From contig CM041465.1 in assembly GCA_023213395.1 (NCBI GenBank), positions 112,723,741 to 112,787,740 of the forward strand: DNA of 64,000 nt, written 5' to 3'. The notes beneath the pieces are model-generated. The model was not told where the DNA came from. It saw only the letters and a list, made by a program, of their open reading frames with translations, and did no database searches. This document shows, one piece after another, positions 23,104 through 33,749 of this stretch. The stretch is from Cycas panzhihuaensis (lineage: Eukaryota; Cycadophyta). The stretch's first letter is position 1; every line of letters begins with the position of its first letter. The translations under genes were made by a program, and so were the position numbers.

Positions 23104-24175
23104 GATAGATAGATAGACAGACAGATGGATAGATAGATAGATAGATGTATGCTTGCCTATATGTGTGTGTGTGTGTGTGTAGATGATTTACAATTATTTT
23201 TTACATATTAGACAAATAGTAAGGTGATCCCCACTTATAAATAACACAAATGAATATTAAATTATTTAGATTTCCTTTATTATTTATTTAGATAATAAGG
23301 TCAATTAGTATTATATTTTATTATACTTTAATATCAACTTTAGAAACAATGGTACTTTGATTGCCATACAATAAGAAAATGGAACCATGGTGTAGAGAGT
23401 AAAGTTCTTTAAGCAATTATGTGAAAAAGAAAAATTAGAAATGGACTTTTGGTCATCAGGATATGTATCTAGTTAGAATCTATGTAAACTACTAAAGAAA
23501 CATACTTGTATGAAAGATATTAAAATCCATAATGAAAAATACCTATTATATATCTTTTGAAAAAAGTATTCAATACTTTACATAATAATTAAATATAAAT
23601 AATATAGAACAAAATCATACAAAGCATAAAAGGTGAGAAACCAAATCTAGAAATTAAGTTATTGATAAAATTAACTAATATTTAGAGATAAAATTATATC
23701 CACTATTATTTTTAGAATTATTACTACTGCTAGAGATCTTAATAAATATTATAGAGAATAATAAATCATTTTTTTTTTTTTTAGGGAGAAGAGAATGGTT
23801 TTTAAAACTAAAATGGGCTTAAATCAAACATCCATTAAATATATGTCGATCCCTACTATTTTTTATCAATTTATCATTAATAAAAACATAATTATTTGAA
23901 CTATAAATTAGAACACAATAAATTAAAATAACACTAAGTAGAATGAAGATGAACTAGTTAGTAGCTTGATATGAATCAACAACTCAAAAATATATTCTTA
24001 ATAAAAAATCAACCACATGTATAGATACCAATACCACTAGTCTTACAATATTAGGTCAGGGGTGGGGTAGGAGGGATTATGAATAGAAAGGAAAAAAATG
24101 TTAGGAACAAGTTAAACTACTTGGTTAGACAATGGTATGACATCATGTTTTATTTTTTCACATCTTTAATCTTAA
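19646..24175. other. AT-rich intergenic DNA, no gene seen
   Basis: I find no coding block longer than chance, no LTR pair and no RNA gene. Poly-T runs occur near 20228 and 23769. The only clear structure is the compound microsatellite at 23037-23181. Confidence 0.5.
23037..23181 (+). repeat. Compound microsatellite (CA)n-(TA)n-(GATA/GACA)n-(GT)n
   Basis: Imperfect acacacac (23040-23054), (TA) run (about 23057-23098), tetranucleotide gata/gaca run (23099-23145) and (GT) run (about 23162-23180). Likely polymorphic in length. Confidence 0.95.
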
Positions 24176-24180
24176 CCAAT

Positions 24181-24623
24181 TGTGAGAATAGGTACAAGCA
24201 TAATATCATAGGATCAAATAGATAAATACATAGGTAAAATCAAATATTACACAAGTACATATGATGTGACAGGTGGAAAACCCCTTCTGAGGAAGAAAAA
24301 CCACCTCCTAAAGCTAATATTTTATTAAAGAAGAAGCTATACAAAGGACCATAAACAATACCACCTATATATAACAAACTAGCCTTTGAAACATGACTTA
24401 GACAACCTCCTAGATTCTCGAAACCACCTCATTGAATTTAGGAGAAGATATTAATAATAAGAAAGGTTCGTTGAAATCGACAGTTATGCATTTCAATGAC
24501 CTTTCACATAATAATTAAATAAACTCTAAACTTTAAATATTAGAATTAATTAAATATAAATTTATATATATGACTTAAATAAAATATACTAATAACATAA
24601 AAGTAACATTAATAATCCTAACA
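24181..24623 (-). repeat. 3' LTR of Element 2 (443 bp)
   Basis: Edges tgtgagaata (24181) and cctaaca (24623), so on the minus strand it reads TGTTAGG...TATTCTCACA. It contains the family block 'ggaaaaccccttctgaggaa' near 24275. Confidence 0.95.
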
Positions 24624-24633
24624 TCCCCCTTTA
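24624..24633 (-). promoter_or_regulatory. Polypurine tract of Element 2
   Basis: tccccctttaa on the plus strand, i.e. ttaaaggggga on the minus strand, abutting the 3' LTR. The same tract recurs at Element 1 (10568-10577) and in inverted form at 3609-3619. Confidence 0.88.
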
Positions 24634-24649
24634 ATGTTAACTTTTATAA

Positions 24650-27600
24650 AGAAGGTCTTCATCATGTTGATCCCCCTTTGATGAAGACTTTGTTTATTTT
24701 CAACAAATCTCACAGGTTTAAAAATTTGACTTCAGTTAAAGACTTTGTAAGTATGTCAGCAACCTATAGATCTGTAGGACAATAAGACAAATAAACAATG
24801 TTATCAGTAACAAGGTTACGAATAAAATGCTAATATAATTCTATATGTTTAGTTCTAGAATGCATAACTGGATTTGTAAAAATAGTAATGGTACCTTGAT
24901 TATCAACTTTAAGTTCAATGGAAGAGTTAGGAGATAGACCAATTTCATTTAGAAGAGATTTGAGCTAAAGTGCTTCTTTATTGGCTTCAACAAGTGCGCA
25001 ATATTCAACTTCAGTCATTAATAGAGATAGTGCTTGCATTTTCTTACTAGACCAAGTAATAGGTGAAGAATCTATAAAAAATACATAACCTGATTACGAT
25101 CATTTGTATCACCAGCCCAATCTGAATTAGTATATCCTATTAAAGTTAGAGGTTTACTACAAAAATTATAAGTTTGTCCATAAAAAACAGTGTTCTAAAG
25201 ATATCCTGATATACATTTAGCAACTTTCCAATGTTATTCATATTGTTGTTACATATAACATGAACATAAAGTGACAGCGTAAGATATATCAGGGCAGGTA
25301 TGAGTTAAATAAATAAGACTACCAATTAGTTATCTATATAATGTTGGATCACATAAAGTTGTTCGATAATCAATGCACAATTTTACTTCTGATTGTAACA
25401 GATTAGAGACGGGTTTAGCATTTTTCATGTTAAACCATTTAATTAAGTCTAAAATATATTTAGGTTGTGATATAGTTATTTTTGAATCATTTTGATAAAT
25501 TTGTAATTCAAGAAAATAATGTAGTAGACCTAAATTAGTCATTTCGAATTTGTTTATTAAAGTAGTTTTTAAGTAGTAAATGTTATTTATTGATGATCTA
25601 GTGATGATGATATCATCAACATATATGATTAAAAGGGTAATATTATCATTTTCATATTTGAAAGAAAGATTTGGATCGCTTATACATCTAGTGTATCCAA
25701 TTTGAATGAGATAATTGTCAACTTTAGTATACCAAGCTTGAGCAACTTATTTTAATTCATAAATAGATTTCTTTAGTTTACAAACTAAATTAGGATTATC
25801 AATAAAGCCAGGTGGCTGAGATATGTAGATCTCTTCTTTGAGATCACCATTCATAAATGTGCTCTTTACATCCATTTGATGGATTTTCCAACCAAATTTG
25901 GCTCTTAGAGTAATAATTATTTTAATCATATTCATCTTTACAATAAGGGAAAAGGTTTTGTTATAATCTATGGCATCAATTTGAGAAAATCCTTTTGCAA
26001 TTAAGAGAGCTTTATATTTTTTAGTTGCACCTGTTGAGTTGTATTTAGTTCTATAAACCCATTTACAGTCAACTACATTTTTTCCTGGTGGGAGCATTAT
26101 GAGATCTAAAGTTGAATTCTTGATTAAAGCATCAAATTTAACTTGCATAGCTTCTTCCCATACAGGATTGTTGCTAGCTTGTTTAAAGGTTTTTGGATCA
26201 TTACTATCCATTATTTTGGCCATTAAGGTATAGTTAGCATGTAACTTTTGGGCACATGTTTGTATGGTATCTGAAGGATTATTAACATTAGATCCAACGT
26301 CAACAAGTATTTTCTTTGCCAAGACAGGTTGTTTGTTGGTACATGTTTCTATAGTTATAGGTTGGTTTGATGAGCTAGATTGAGAAGAAGTATCTATTTT
26401 AGCAGGTTTAGATAGAGTCCAATTCTGGATTTGAGTAGATAAGAATTCTATGATTTTAAGGTTAGCTTATTTATCAGAGGGGTCAACTAAATTGGTGTTG
26501 GTTAATAGATTTTCAATCAGAAGTTCTACATAAGTAGAAGTTGAAGAAGATCCTTCTTCATCAAATATGACGTCACGTAAAGTTAAAATTTGATACGTGA
26601 TTGGATCCAAAAGTCTATAAGCTTTACTTTCTTTGTTGTATCTAATGAAGATGTATTTTTTACTCTTAGGATCTAGTTTCTTGCATTTTTCTTTGGGAAC
26701 GTGTCCCCACGCAATACTTCCAAAGATCCGTAAATGATTGACTAAAGATTTTCTTCTAGACCATTTTTATTTTAGAGTAACATTTTGTAGGCATTTACTA
26801 GGTAAATGATTTAGAAGATAGTTGGAGCAGTTAATTCCTTTTTCTGATAACTTTAAGTAAAGGTTCTTTGCATGTAATATGTAACGAGTCATCTCAACAA
26901 GAGTGCAGTTTTTACATTCAACAACACTGTTTTGTTGAGGAGTGTATGCAATGGAATGCTGAAATTGAATTTCATACTTTTTACAGAAGGAAATAAATTT
27001 ACCACTTAAGTATTCCTTGGCATTATCAGATCTAAAAATTTTGATTTTTGAGTTTGATTGGTTTTCAACAAGCATTTTGAATTCAATAAAAATGTCAAAC
27101 ACTTGACTACATATTTTGAGTGTGTAAACCCAACATTTTCTAGAGAAATCATCAATAAATATAACAAAATAATGAGATCCAGAGTATGATGTTACATGAA
27201 ATGGTCTACATATGTCAGAGTGAATAAGTTAAAGTGGAACTTTCACTCTGAATTAGGTTTTATGTGGAAAGGGTCCATGCATTGTTTACCTATTATACAG
27301 ACTTCGCAGACACCATAAGCAGTATTTAAGGGTGGAAGACCATGAACCATGTTATGTATTTTTAGATATTGAAGTTTAGCATAACTTGTATGGACAAATC
27401 GTGCATGCCAAAGTTTACTGATTGAGTTAGATTTGGCGATGAAGGTACTAAAGAGTTTTGTTTTATTATTTTGTAAACTTGTTAAACTATAGAGACCTAT
27501 ACTATGATCAACAAGTCCTAAGGTAATATGTTTAAATTTGTTTAATGGCTCTTTAATGATAAATTTATCTTTCCAGAATTCAACGACAAGGTCTTTCTAG

Positions 27601-28873
27601 AAAATTTGATAAACTGAGAGTAGGTTTAGTAATAAACCTGGTATATAGAAGACGTCCATTATTGAACCATCTTTTAAAGTAACATCACTTGATCCTTTTA
27701 CTTTAAGTTGGGTTCTACTTCCAAAAGAAATCTCTTCTTTAGAGTTACTTTCAGATTGATAAGTGGATAAGTTTTTCTAGTGTCTTGTCATGTGATGGGA
27801 TGCACCAGAGTCAAGGATCCATTGTGGTGGTTGATTAGTTGGGGTAACAAATATAGAATTTATTGTCATTAGAGAATGATTATGAGATGTTTTGTTAATT
27901 TTATGGTCAATATTGAGGTTGGTATTGCAATCCCTTAGAAGCTTTTCATGCTTTCGAAGCTATTCTACTTCTACAGACATCAATAGTATGGCCTCTTTTA
28001 TGATAATAGACATAATTAGTGTTCTGAGAAGGATTTACATTGTTCTGATTAGGAAATGACTGATTAGAAGTATTCTGATGTTTAGATGGACTAGAATACT
28101 TAATATTATTTTGAGAGATAGGTGGTGAACCTCTATGAGGTTTCTAAAATTTTGGATTATTGTTAAAATTGTTTTGATGTTTGTTTTTATTTTGTGGCTT
28201 AGTTTTACAAAATAAAGCCTGGGAAGGATCTTTTAATATGCCTATCTGAATTAACATCGTTTGATGTTCTATCAGTTGATTTGTCAACTAATTAAATGTT
28301 ATAGGAGGATTACCAACTTGTTGTATGGCTTTTAAAAAAAATTAAAATGTTTTAATAATTTATTTATTGTAAGATGAATAAGCATATCGTCATCTTTAGC
28401 ATGAGTGATTATTTTTTTAGTATCATCTTCTTTAGTTTTAGATTTAATACAGTTACTTAGATCTTTATTAATTAGTTGAATTTGTATAAAAAATACTCAA
28501 CCTTAGAAAAATCATCATAATTAAGGTCATACAGTTGATATTCTAAGACATCTAGTTGATGTGTATCAACCTTATCATATTTTTCTTGCAGAGTTTTTCA
28601 GAAAGTGGCTAGGTCGTCTATTTTACAAAACTGCTAATTGATTTCTAGTGAAAGTGAGTTAAATATAGTGCCTAAGGCTGAATATGAGTTCATCAGATAT
28701 ACCATATAACTTTTTGCAGTTTTATATTTTAGTTTTTTAAATTCACCTATTACATATTACCATATATTTTACTGTTTAAGCTGATGGGATATGTGATTCC
28801 TCCAGTTAACATAGTTTGAGCCAGTTAACACTGGAATTGGAATGCAAGCGGTTATCCCTGGCATTAAATCCAT
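24650..28873 (-). pseudogene. Copia gag-pol polyprotein pseudogene of Element 2
   Basis: Gag starts at atg 28873 ('MDLMPGITACIPIPVLTGSN'), matching Element 1 gag. Domains on the minus strand: gag to about 28150; knuckle about 28025-27975 with both first cysteines changed to Tyr; protease 'WILDSGASHHMTRH' (about 27830-27782), where the catalytic DSG is intact; integrase (about 27260-26740) with 'TPQQNSVVE'; RT (about 26200-25330) with 'IHQMDVKSTFMNGDLKEEI' and YVDD near 25626-25615; RNase H about 25300-24690, ending 'IKGGST'. Longest open pieces are 26322-25747, 27102-26767 and 25542-25330. Gag and pol are in different frames, so at least one shift lies between them. Several stops replace Trp or Gln. 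Confidence 0.93.
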
Positions 28874-29832
28874 ATTAGAAATTGAGTTTGTTTGGAGATT
28901 AAAAGATATAAGAGTAGTTGAAAAAATAATCACTAAGTAAGGTTACCAAACATCATATTAACATTTTATAGTCATGATTAAAGACTGAAAAATATAATAG
29001 GATAAATAAATACCTTTCTTCCTTAAAAGATAAATCATCCCCCTTAAAAATAAATAATCCCCCTTAACAAATTAAGTGTTTTTTTTTTATTCCTTTATTA
29101 TTGTTTTACTTTTGTTGATTAGCAAATAAAATTTAAAACAACTAATGAGTATTTTACTTTGCAAATGATTTATTTTAGTGTCTTAAAATGAAAATGATGT
29201 TGAAGGCATAAAATTCAATTTGAAAAATAATCAAGGATAGGTGAATTAACTTTGCCTAAGTTAATTAGATTTTATTATTAAAAAGGTATATATTTATAAA
29301 TGTCTATATATATACACTATTTAGAAAAGGTTATAAAAACCTTATATTGTAAAGAGAGGATTAAAAAAGTTGAAGGGGGGAATAGTTTGTTTGTATACCA
29401 ATTATAATGTAGAGAGGAAGGGTTATTTTAACTTAAAAAATAAGTTAAAGGGGAGGGATTTTTGTTTATATATTACTTATAATAATAAAAAAAAAAAATT
29501 GATAAAGTGTGGATGTGAATTTAACAAAAAAGAAGTTATTAATATAAAGGAGGAAGAATTTATATTAAATAGGTAAATCAAATGTTATAAAAAGTTAATA
29601 AGGTGTTGGGGGGAAGGAATGTAACAAAAAATAAAATGAAGTAAGGAAGGGAGGGATTAATTTAATTTATATACTAAGTGTTATAGAAGGGGGGCTCTTT
29701 TTAATTTGTGAATCAAATGTAATAGAGGAAGGGAAAGATGTTGATTTTATTTTGAAATGTAATAAGGAAATGTTGATTTTAATTATTAAAGGGTAATTGG
29801 GGGAAATATATATATAACTTACCCTAAGGTTG

Positions 29833-29923
<91 letters not shown>

Positions 29924-29990
29924 TTGGATTAGGGTGACATAAACCAGATGAGTTTGTTAAATTTATAAAATAAAATGAAATTAAAAAAAT
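28874..29990 (-). other. 5' leader of Element 2
   Basis: On the minus strand it has the same two zones as Element 1: C-rich units (about 29820-29370) and 'ttaagggggat' purine tracts (about 29080-29020). A long (AT)n run at 29836-29920 is specific to this copy and produces a spurious Tyr-Ile open frame. No gene seen. Confidence 0.7.
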
Positions 29991-30440
29991 AAATGGGATC
30001 CCTGGGGAAGGTAAGGTTGAAACCCTACCTAGTAAACTAATTCGTGGCGGCAATGCGTGTTGCAAGTTGATTGAGGAGGAGCATCTGTCTTGTTGCAGAT
30101 CGTTATGGAGGTATCGATGATGGCATTTGATTCCTTGGCACGATGATGGCATCTTTCTCCAGCTTAGAGCCTTAGAAAAAGTGGCGAGGAGTTATGCTTA
30201 ACAGTGCAATATACATATGTATTGGGAAGATTAAACCATTCTTTAACCAGTGCTCCTTCTTCTCTCTCATTTATCATCGCTCTCTCCACACCAACCTCTT
30301 CCCTAAATTCATTTAATATCACTGCAATCTTCTTACCCTACTATGCCTTCAATATGTAATTCACTAGAGTGAATTTTCCAGTGCCCAAATAATTAGTGAT
30401 TATTGTAACCCCGATAGGCTTTGCATCTTCATATCCATTA
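29991..30440. other. Unassigned sequence between leader and COBW fragment
   Basis: More GC-rich than the surroundings up to about 30170. The minus strand shares 'ggtagggtttc' (30030-30020) with Element 1 just before its leader (4741-4751), so this marks the common leader edge. The stretch 30170-30440 may be intron or 5' sequence of the captured gene; I see no defensible frame. Confidence 0.4.
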
Positions 30441-31165
30441 ACTTCATTGATTGAAGTAGTATCCTATGGAGATATGGGCACTGCTAATCCTGGTCCAATC
30501 GTATTTGTGCTCTGGGTGGATGATCAACTCAAATCTTCTATTTGTCTTGACTCCATCATCACTGTTGTAGATGCCAAAAATCTCCATTCACAACTTGTTG
30601 AGCCACGTGAGTCAAGTGCACTTCCAGAAACATTTCCTCCTCTGTAGATAGCATTTATGGATGTGGTTGTACTCAATAAGGTTGACTTGATTGTTGTAGA
30701 ACACAGAGATATTAAGAAGTCATAGGTTTTGGAGGATTTACAAAATGACATTCACAATATCAATTCCTTAGCACTTATTATACCCTTAGTCCAGTGCCAA
30801 ATATATGTGAACAAAATTCTAAACTGCAAGGCATATGATGCCATGCATGTTGCACACCTAGAAGCATTGCTAGTTGAGAGTAGATTGCAGCCACGTAGCT
30901 CATGATGGTAAAGTAAAAACAATGTGCATAACAGAGCATAGATCAACCATTCTTGATGAGGGTGATAATCTTAGCTTCCATGGAGATGAAGGAACACAAG
31001 TCTATACAATATTTCCATCTTGATAATCTAAAATTTAAATATTAATTAACAAAATACATATAAACTAGGTGAATATATGGCTTGGAATGCTTCTTTAGGA
31101 AGGTAAATATGACATGGAGGTGTATCATTGCAATGGTGTTTTGAATGTCCTTGGCTCTGATACCA
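30440..31165 (+). pseudogene. Captured COBW-domain GTPase (ZNG1/CBWD-like) gene fragment with an intron
   Basis: Plus-strand frames match the middle and C-terminal part of COBW/ZNG1 zinc-chaperone GTPases: 'TANPGPIVFVLWVDDQLKSS' (30480-30539; family has TGLANPAP), 'LDSIITVVDAKNLHSQLVEP', then 'VVVLNKVDL' (30665-30691; NKxD guanine-specificity motif intact), 'DIHNINSLALIIPL', 'ILNCKAYDA' and 'VAHLEALLVESRL'. A gap of about 107 bp (30961-31068, 5' ggtgat, 3' aactag) looks like an intron; coding resumes 'VNIWLGMLL' and 'EGKYDMEVYHCNGVLNV' to 'LGSD', running into the PBS at 31154. The N-terminal Walker A part and the last C-terminal residues are absent; a few stops and shifts. It is antisense to Element 2. 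Identification rests on family motifs from memory, and the match is long and ordered. Confidence 0.88.
31154..31165 (-). promoter_or_regulatory. Primer binding site of Element 2
   Basis: gctctgatacca on the plus strand is TGGTATCAGAGC on the minus strand, a perfect initiator-Met PBS next to the 5' LTR edge at 31166. It overlaps the end of the captured COBW reading frame (Gly-Ser-Asp codons). Confidence 0.95.
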
Positions 31166-31608
31166 TGTGAGAATAGGTACAAGCATAATATCACAAGATC
31201 AAATAAATAAATACACAGGTAAAATCAGATATTGCACAAGTACACATGATGTGATAGGTGGAAAACCCCTTATGGGAAAGAAAAACCATCTCCTAAAGCT
31301 AAGATTTTATTCAAGAAGAATCTATACAAAAGACCATAAACAATACTGCCTACGTATGATAAATCAGCCTTTGAAACAAGATTTAGACAACCTCCTAGAT
31401 TCTCGAAACCACCTCCTTGAATCTAGGAGAAGATATTAATAATAAGAAAGGTTCGTTGAAATGGGCAGTTACGCATTTCAACGAACTTTCACATAATAAT
31501 TAAATAAACTCTAAACTTTAAACATTAGAATCACTTAGATATAAATTTATACATGTGACTTAAATAAAACATAATAATAACATAAAAGTAACATTAATAA
31601 TCCTAACA
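31166..31608 (-). repeat. 5' LTR of Element 2 (443 bp)
   Basis: Same length and edges as the 3' LTR (tgtgag...cctaaca) and bounded by PBS on the left and ccaat TSD on the right. Confidence 0.95.
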
Positions 31609-31613
31609 CCAAT

Positions 31614-32159
31614 AAACATAAACATGACATGCTCATAGTCTCCAACTATTATCAAATTACATGGATAACTAATATTTATGCTTGCTACTTAGTAAGATGC
31701 ATTCTAGGTATGAGGATTATCAAACATGGCATCTTTCAATCAAATATTAAGACATCAAATAAAGCTAAAGGCTTGTAATTACACATGGAACGATTTGAAT
31801 ATCATAGTAGTAACATAAATATGATAGATTATGAATTTAAAAGAATAAAAGGTACAAGTAGATCTATTAGAGAAAATAAAAAACACAAACAAAAAAATGA
31901 GTATGCCTCCTTTCTTTACTTTTTAGTTTCTTTTACCTTTATAATTAGAGGAAAGAACTATTGGGTCATTTGGGGAATAACATAGTGCCATGGGGTGGTT
32001 GATGATCTCATATACAATGATAATAAAGAATCATAAAAACATATATCTTCTATTATCATGGCATAGCTACATACCACCAAGCTTCCAAATCATCTAATAA
32101 AACCACTTATTAATTAAGAACTTAACATATATATAACTACGCTAACTAGATAATTACAT
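31614..32159. other. AT-rich spacer, no gene seen
   Basis: Nothing recognisable. The open frame near 31785-31985 looks like chance, with Lys/Asn-rich composition only. Confidence 0.4.
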
Positions 32160-32380
32160 AACTAACCAATCAAATAACTATTAATTCTAGAGTAGACGTA
32201 CAATTTCTATAGTTCACCTAGAGTTAAGCCCTCACTTTATATTTGATGGGATTTAAGCTTAGCATTTTTTAACACCATAGATTTCTCAAAGGTTTTCTCC
32301 TACATCCCCATTTGTCTCCTCCATCTTATTTTCTCTCTTTGTTATCATATTATTACCTAGAACTTCACTTGGTATCAAAG
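32160..32380 (+). repeat. 3' end of a copia 5' LTR plus PBS (third copia family)
   Basis: A T/C-rich stretch ending 'acctagaacttca' is followed by ttggtatcaaag (32369-32380), matching the initiator-Met PBS at 11 of 12 positions. Copia coding of the same orientation follows from about 33750, so this is probably that element's 5' LTR end. The LTR left edge is not resolved. Confidence 0.55.
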
Positions 32381-33745
32381 TTATCAAATGCTACTTTGAG
32401 AAAATTTATTTCATATTTTTGCTTTATATGTAGGTTTTATAATATGTAGATAATTAATACATGATTTGATTTACATTTTGTATATTTATCAATGAAAATT
32501 TTTAGTCTATAGATTATGGGCATCCTCCATCCTTTGGGGTAATTTTCTATCTAAATAATCAACAAAACATAAGGTTGTAACCTATTACACCACTCCATAC
32601 TACATGTGAGAATCTCATGTAGGCTTAGATATAGAGCTTCATTGAGTCTCGTAGAAATTTAAGGCTCTAAACCTCACCAATTTCATCATCAATATTATTC
32701 TGGTCATGCATAGGTGCACACTCTTTTGATAAGTCAAACATTTAATTTTTTATGATACTTTTAAATTATAAGGTTTAACATTACATTAAACCATTTTAAA
32801 AATGAATTTTGAAGACTATAAACTCCCCTTTACATTATCATATAGATCTTTTGATGTGGCTAAAAGTAAATGAAAAAAGGTACATTTTTATTTCTATTTA
32901 AGGTTCATCATTTTCATGATATTTTATTAATATTTTGTATATAACTTTTAGATGTGAAGTCAAATTATAGTGCCATTTGATTTACTAGAAAGAAAACTCA
33001 AGCCCCATGAAAACAAGTGGCTACAATGGATACGTTGGAGGTATATTGAGGAAGTTTTAGTTTAATGAAATTGATGTTAGTATTTTTGGGTTATTTCTTA
33101 GCTAGTGATATAGGGTAGTTATTTTATTAAAAAATGTTAGCCATACACTATCAAAATTTTGAACTATAAATAACATGGGAAACATAGTTTAAATATCTTC
33201 ATTTAATAAATAGTTTTAAAAAAAAATTAAGTCATTCAAAGTGGGAAGAAATGGTTAAAATTAAACAATTTTAGCTTCCTACATAAAGACTAAAGAAATT
33301 TTTAGTGGCAAGTGATTATTTGAAGTGTTGTACCTTAAATATTAATAAAATTTTATCTTTCTAGTGGTTGAGACATCTTATTTTGGGATAAATCCTAAGC
33401 TCATGAGAGTTTTTTCTTATGTTCCTAATGTGTCTTTCAATTGTCATTACATTTTGTGACTTGGAAGTGTGTTTATTGGCTCTTTGTTTAGGTTTAAGGT
33501 TTTTTTCATGGGCTTAGATTTCTTTTTCCAAGTGTTGACGTTTAGTTCTTTAAGAAATTCTTTTATCAAGCATTAAATGATTTTATCATTAAAACCCACT
33601 TCTATACTAGATATCTATCATGATAATAACTCTTGATGAGATATTATGCACACATAAGTAGATTCAATACTCTTAGTAGAGTTGGCCTACTAATTGTGTA
33701 TAACATAACAACATTAGGGTGTTACAAAAAATGTTAAGTATCATA
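32381..33745 (+). other. Probable leader and gag region of the third copia element, too decayed to read
   Basis: Lies between PBS (32370) and protease remnants (33960). Short stretches near 32960-33050 could be gag, but no zinc knuckle or gag motif is secure. Confidence 0.3.
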
Positions 33746-33749
33746 AAGA

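Larger units (their letters stand above)
24181..31608 (-). mobile_element. Copia LTR retrotransposon 'Element 2' (7,428 bp, minus strand, structurally complete)
   Basis: 3' LTR 24181-24623, PPT 24624-24633, gag-pol pseudogene about 24650-28873, leader about 28874-29990, captured COBW gene fragment about 30440-31152, PBS 31154-31165 and 5' LTR 31166-31608. Perfect target-site duplication ccaat at 24176-24180 and 31609-31613. Both LTRs are 443 bp; by eye about 40 differences (near 9%), mostly transitions, so the insertion is old. Same family as Element 1. Confidence 0.96.

Noticed and set aside
29835-30152. 105-codon minus-strand frame with a long Tyr-Ile tail
   Set aside because: The tail is just the (AT)n microsatellite at 29836-29920. 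The rest has no family resemblance and lies in the leader/cargo boundary of Element 2.
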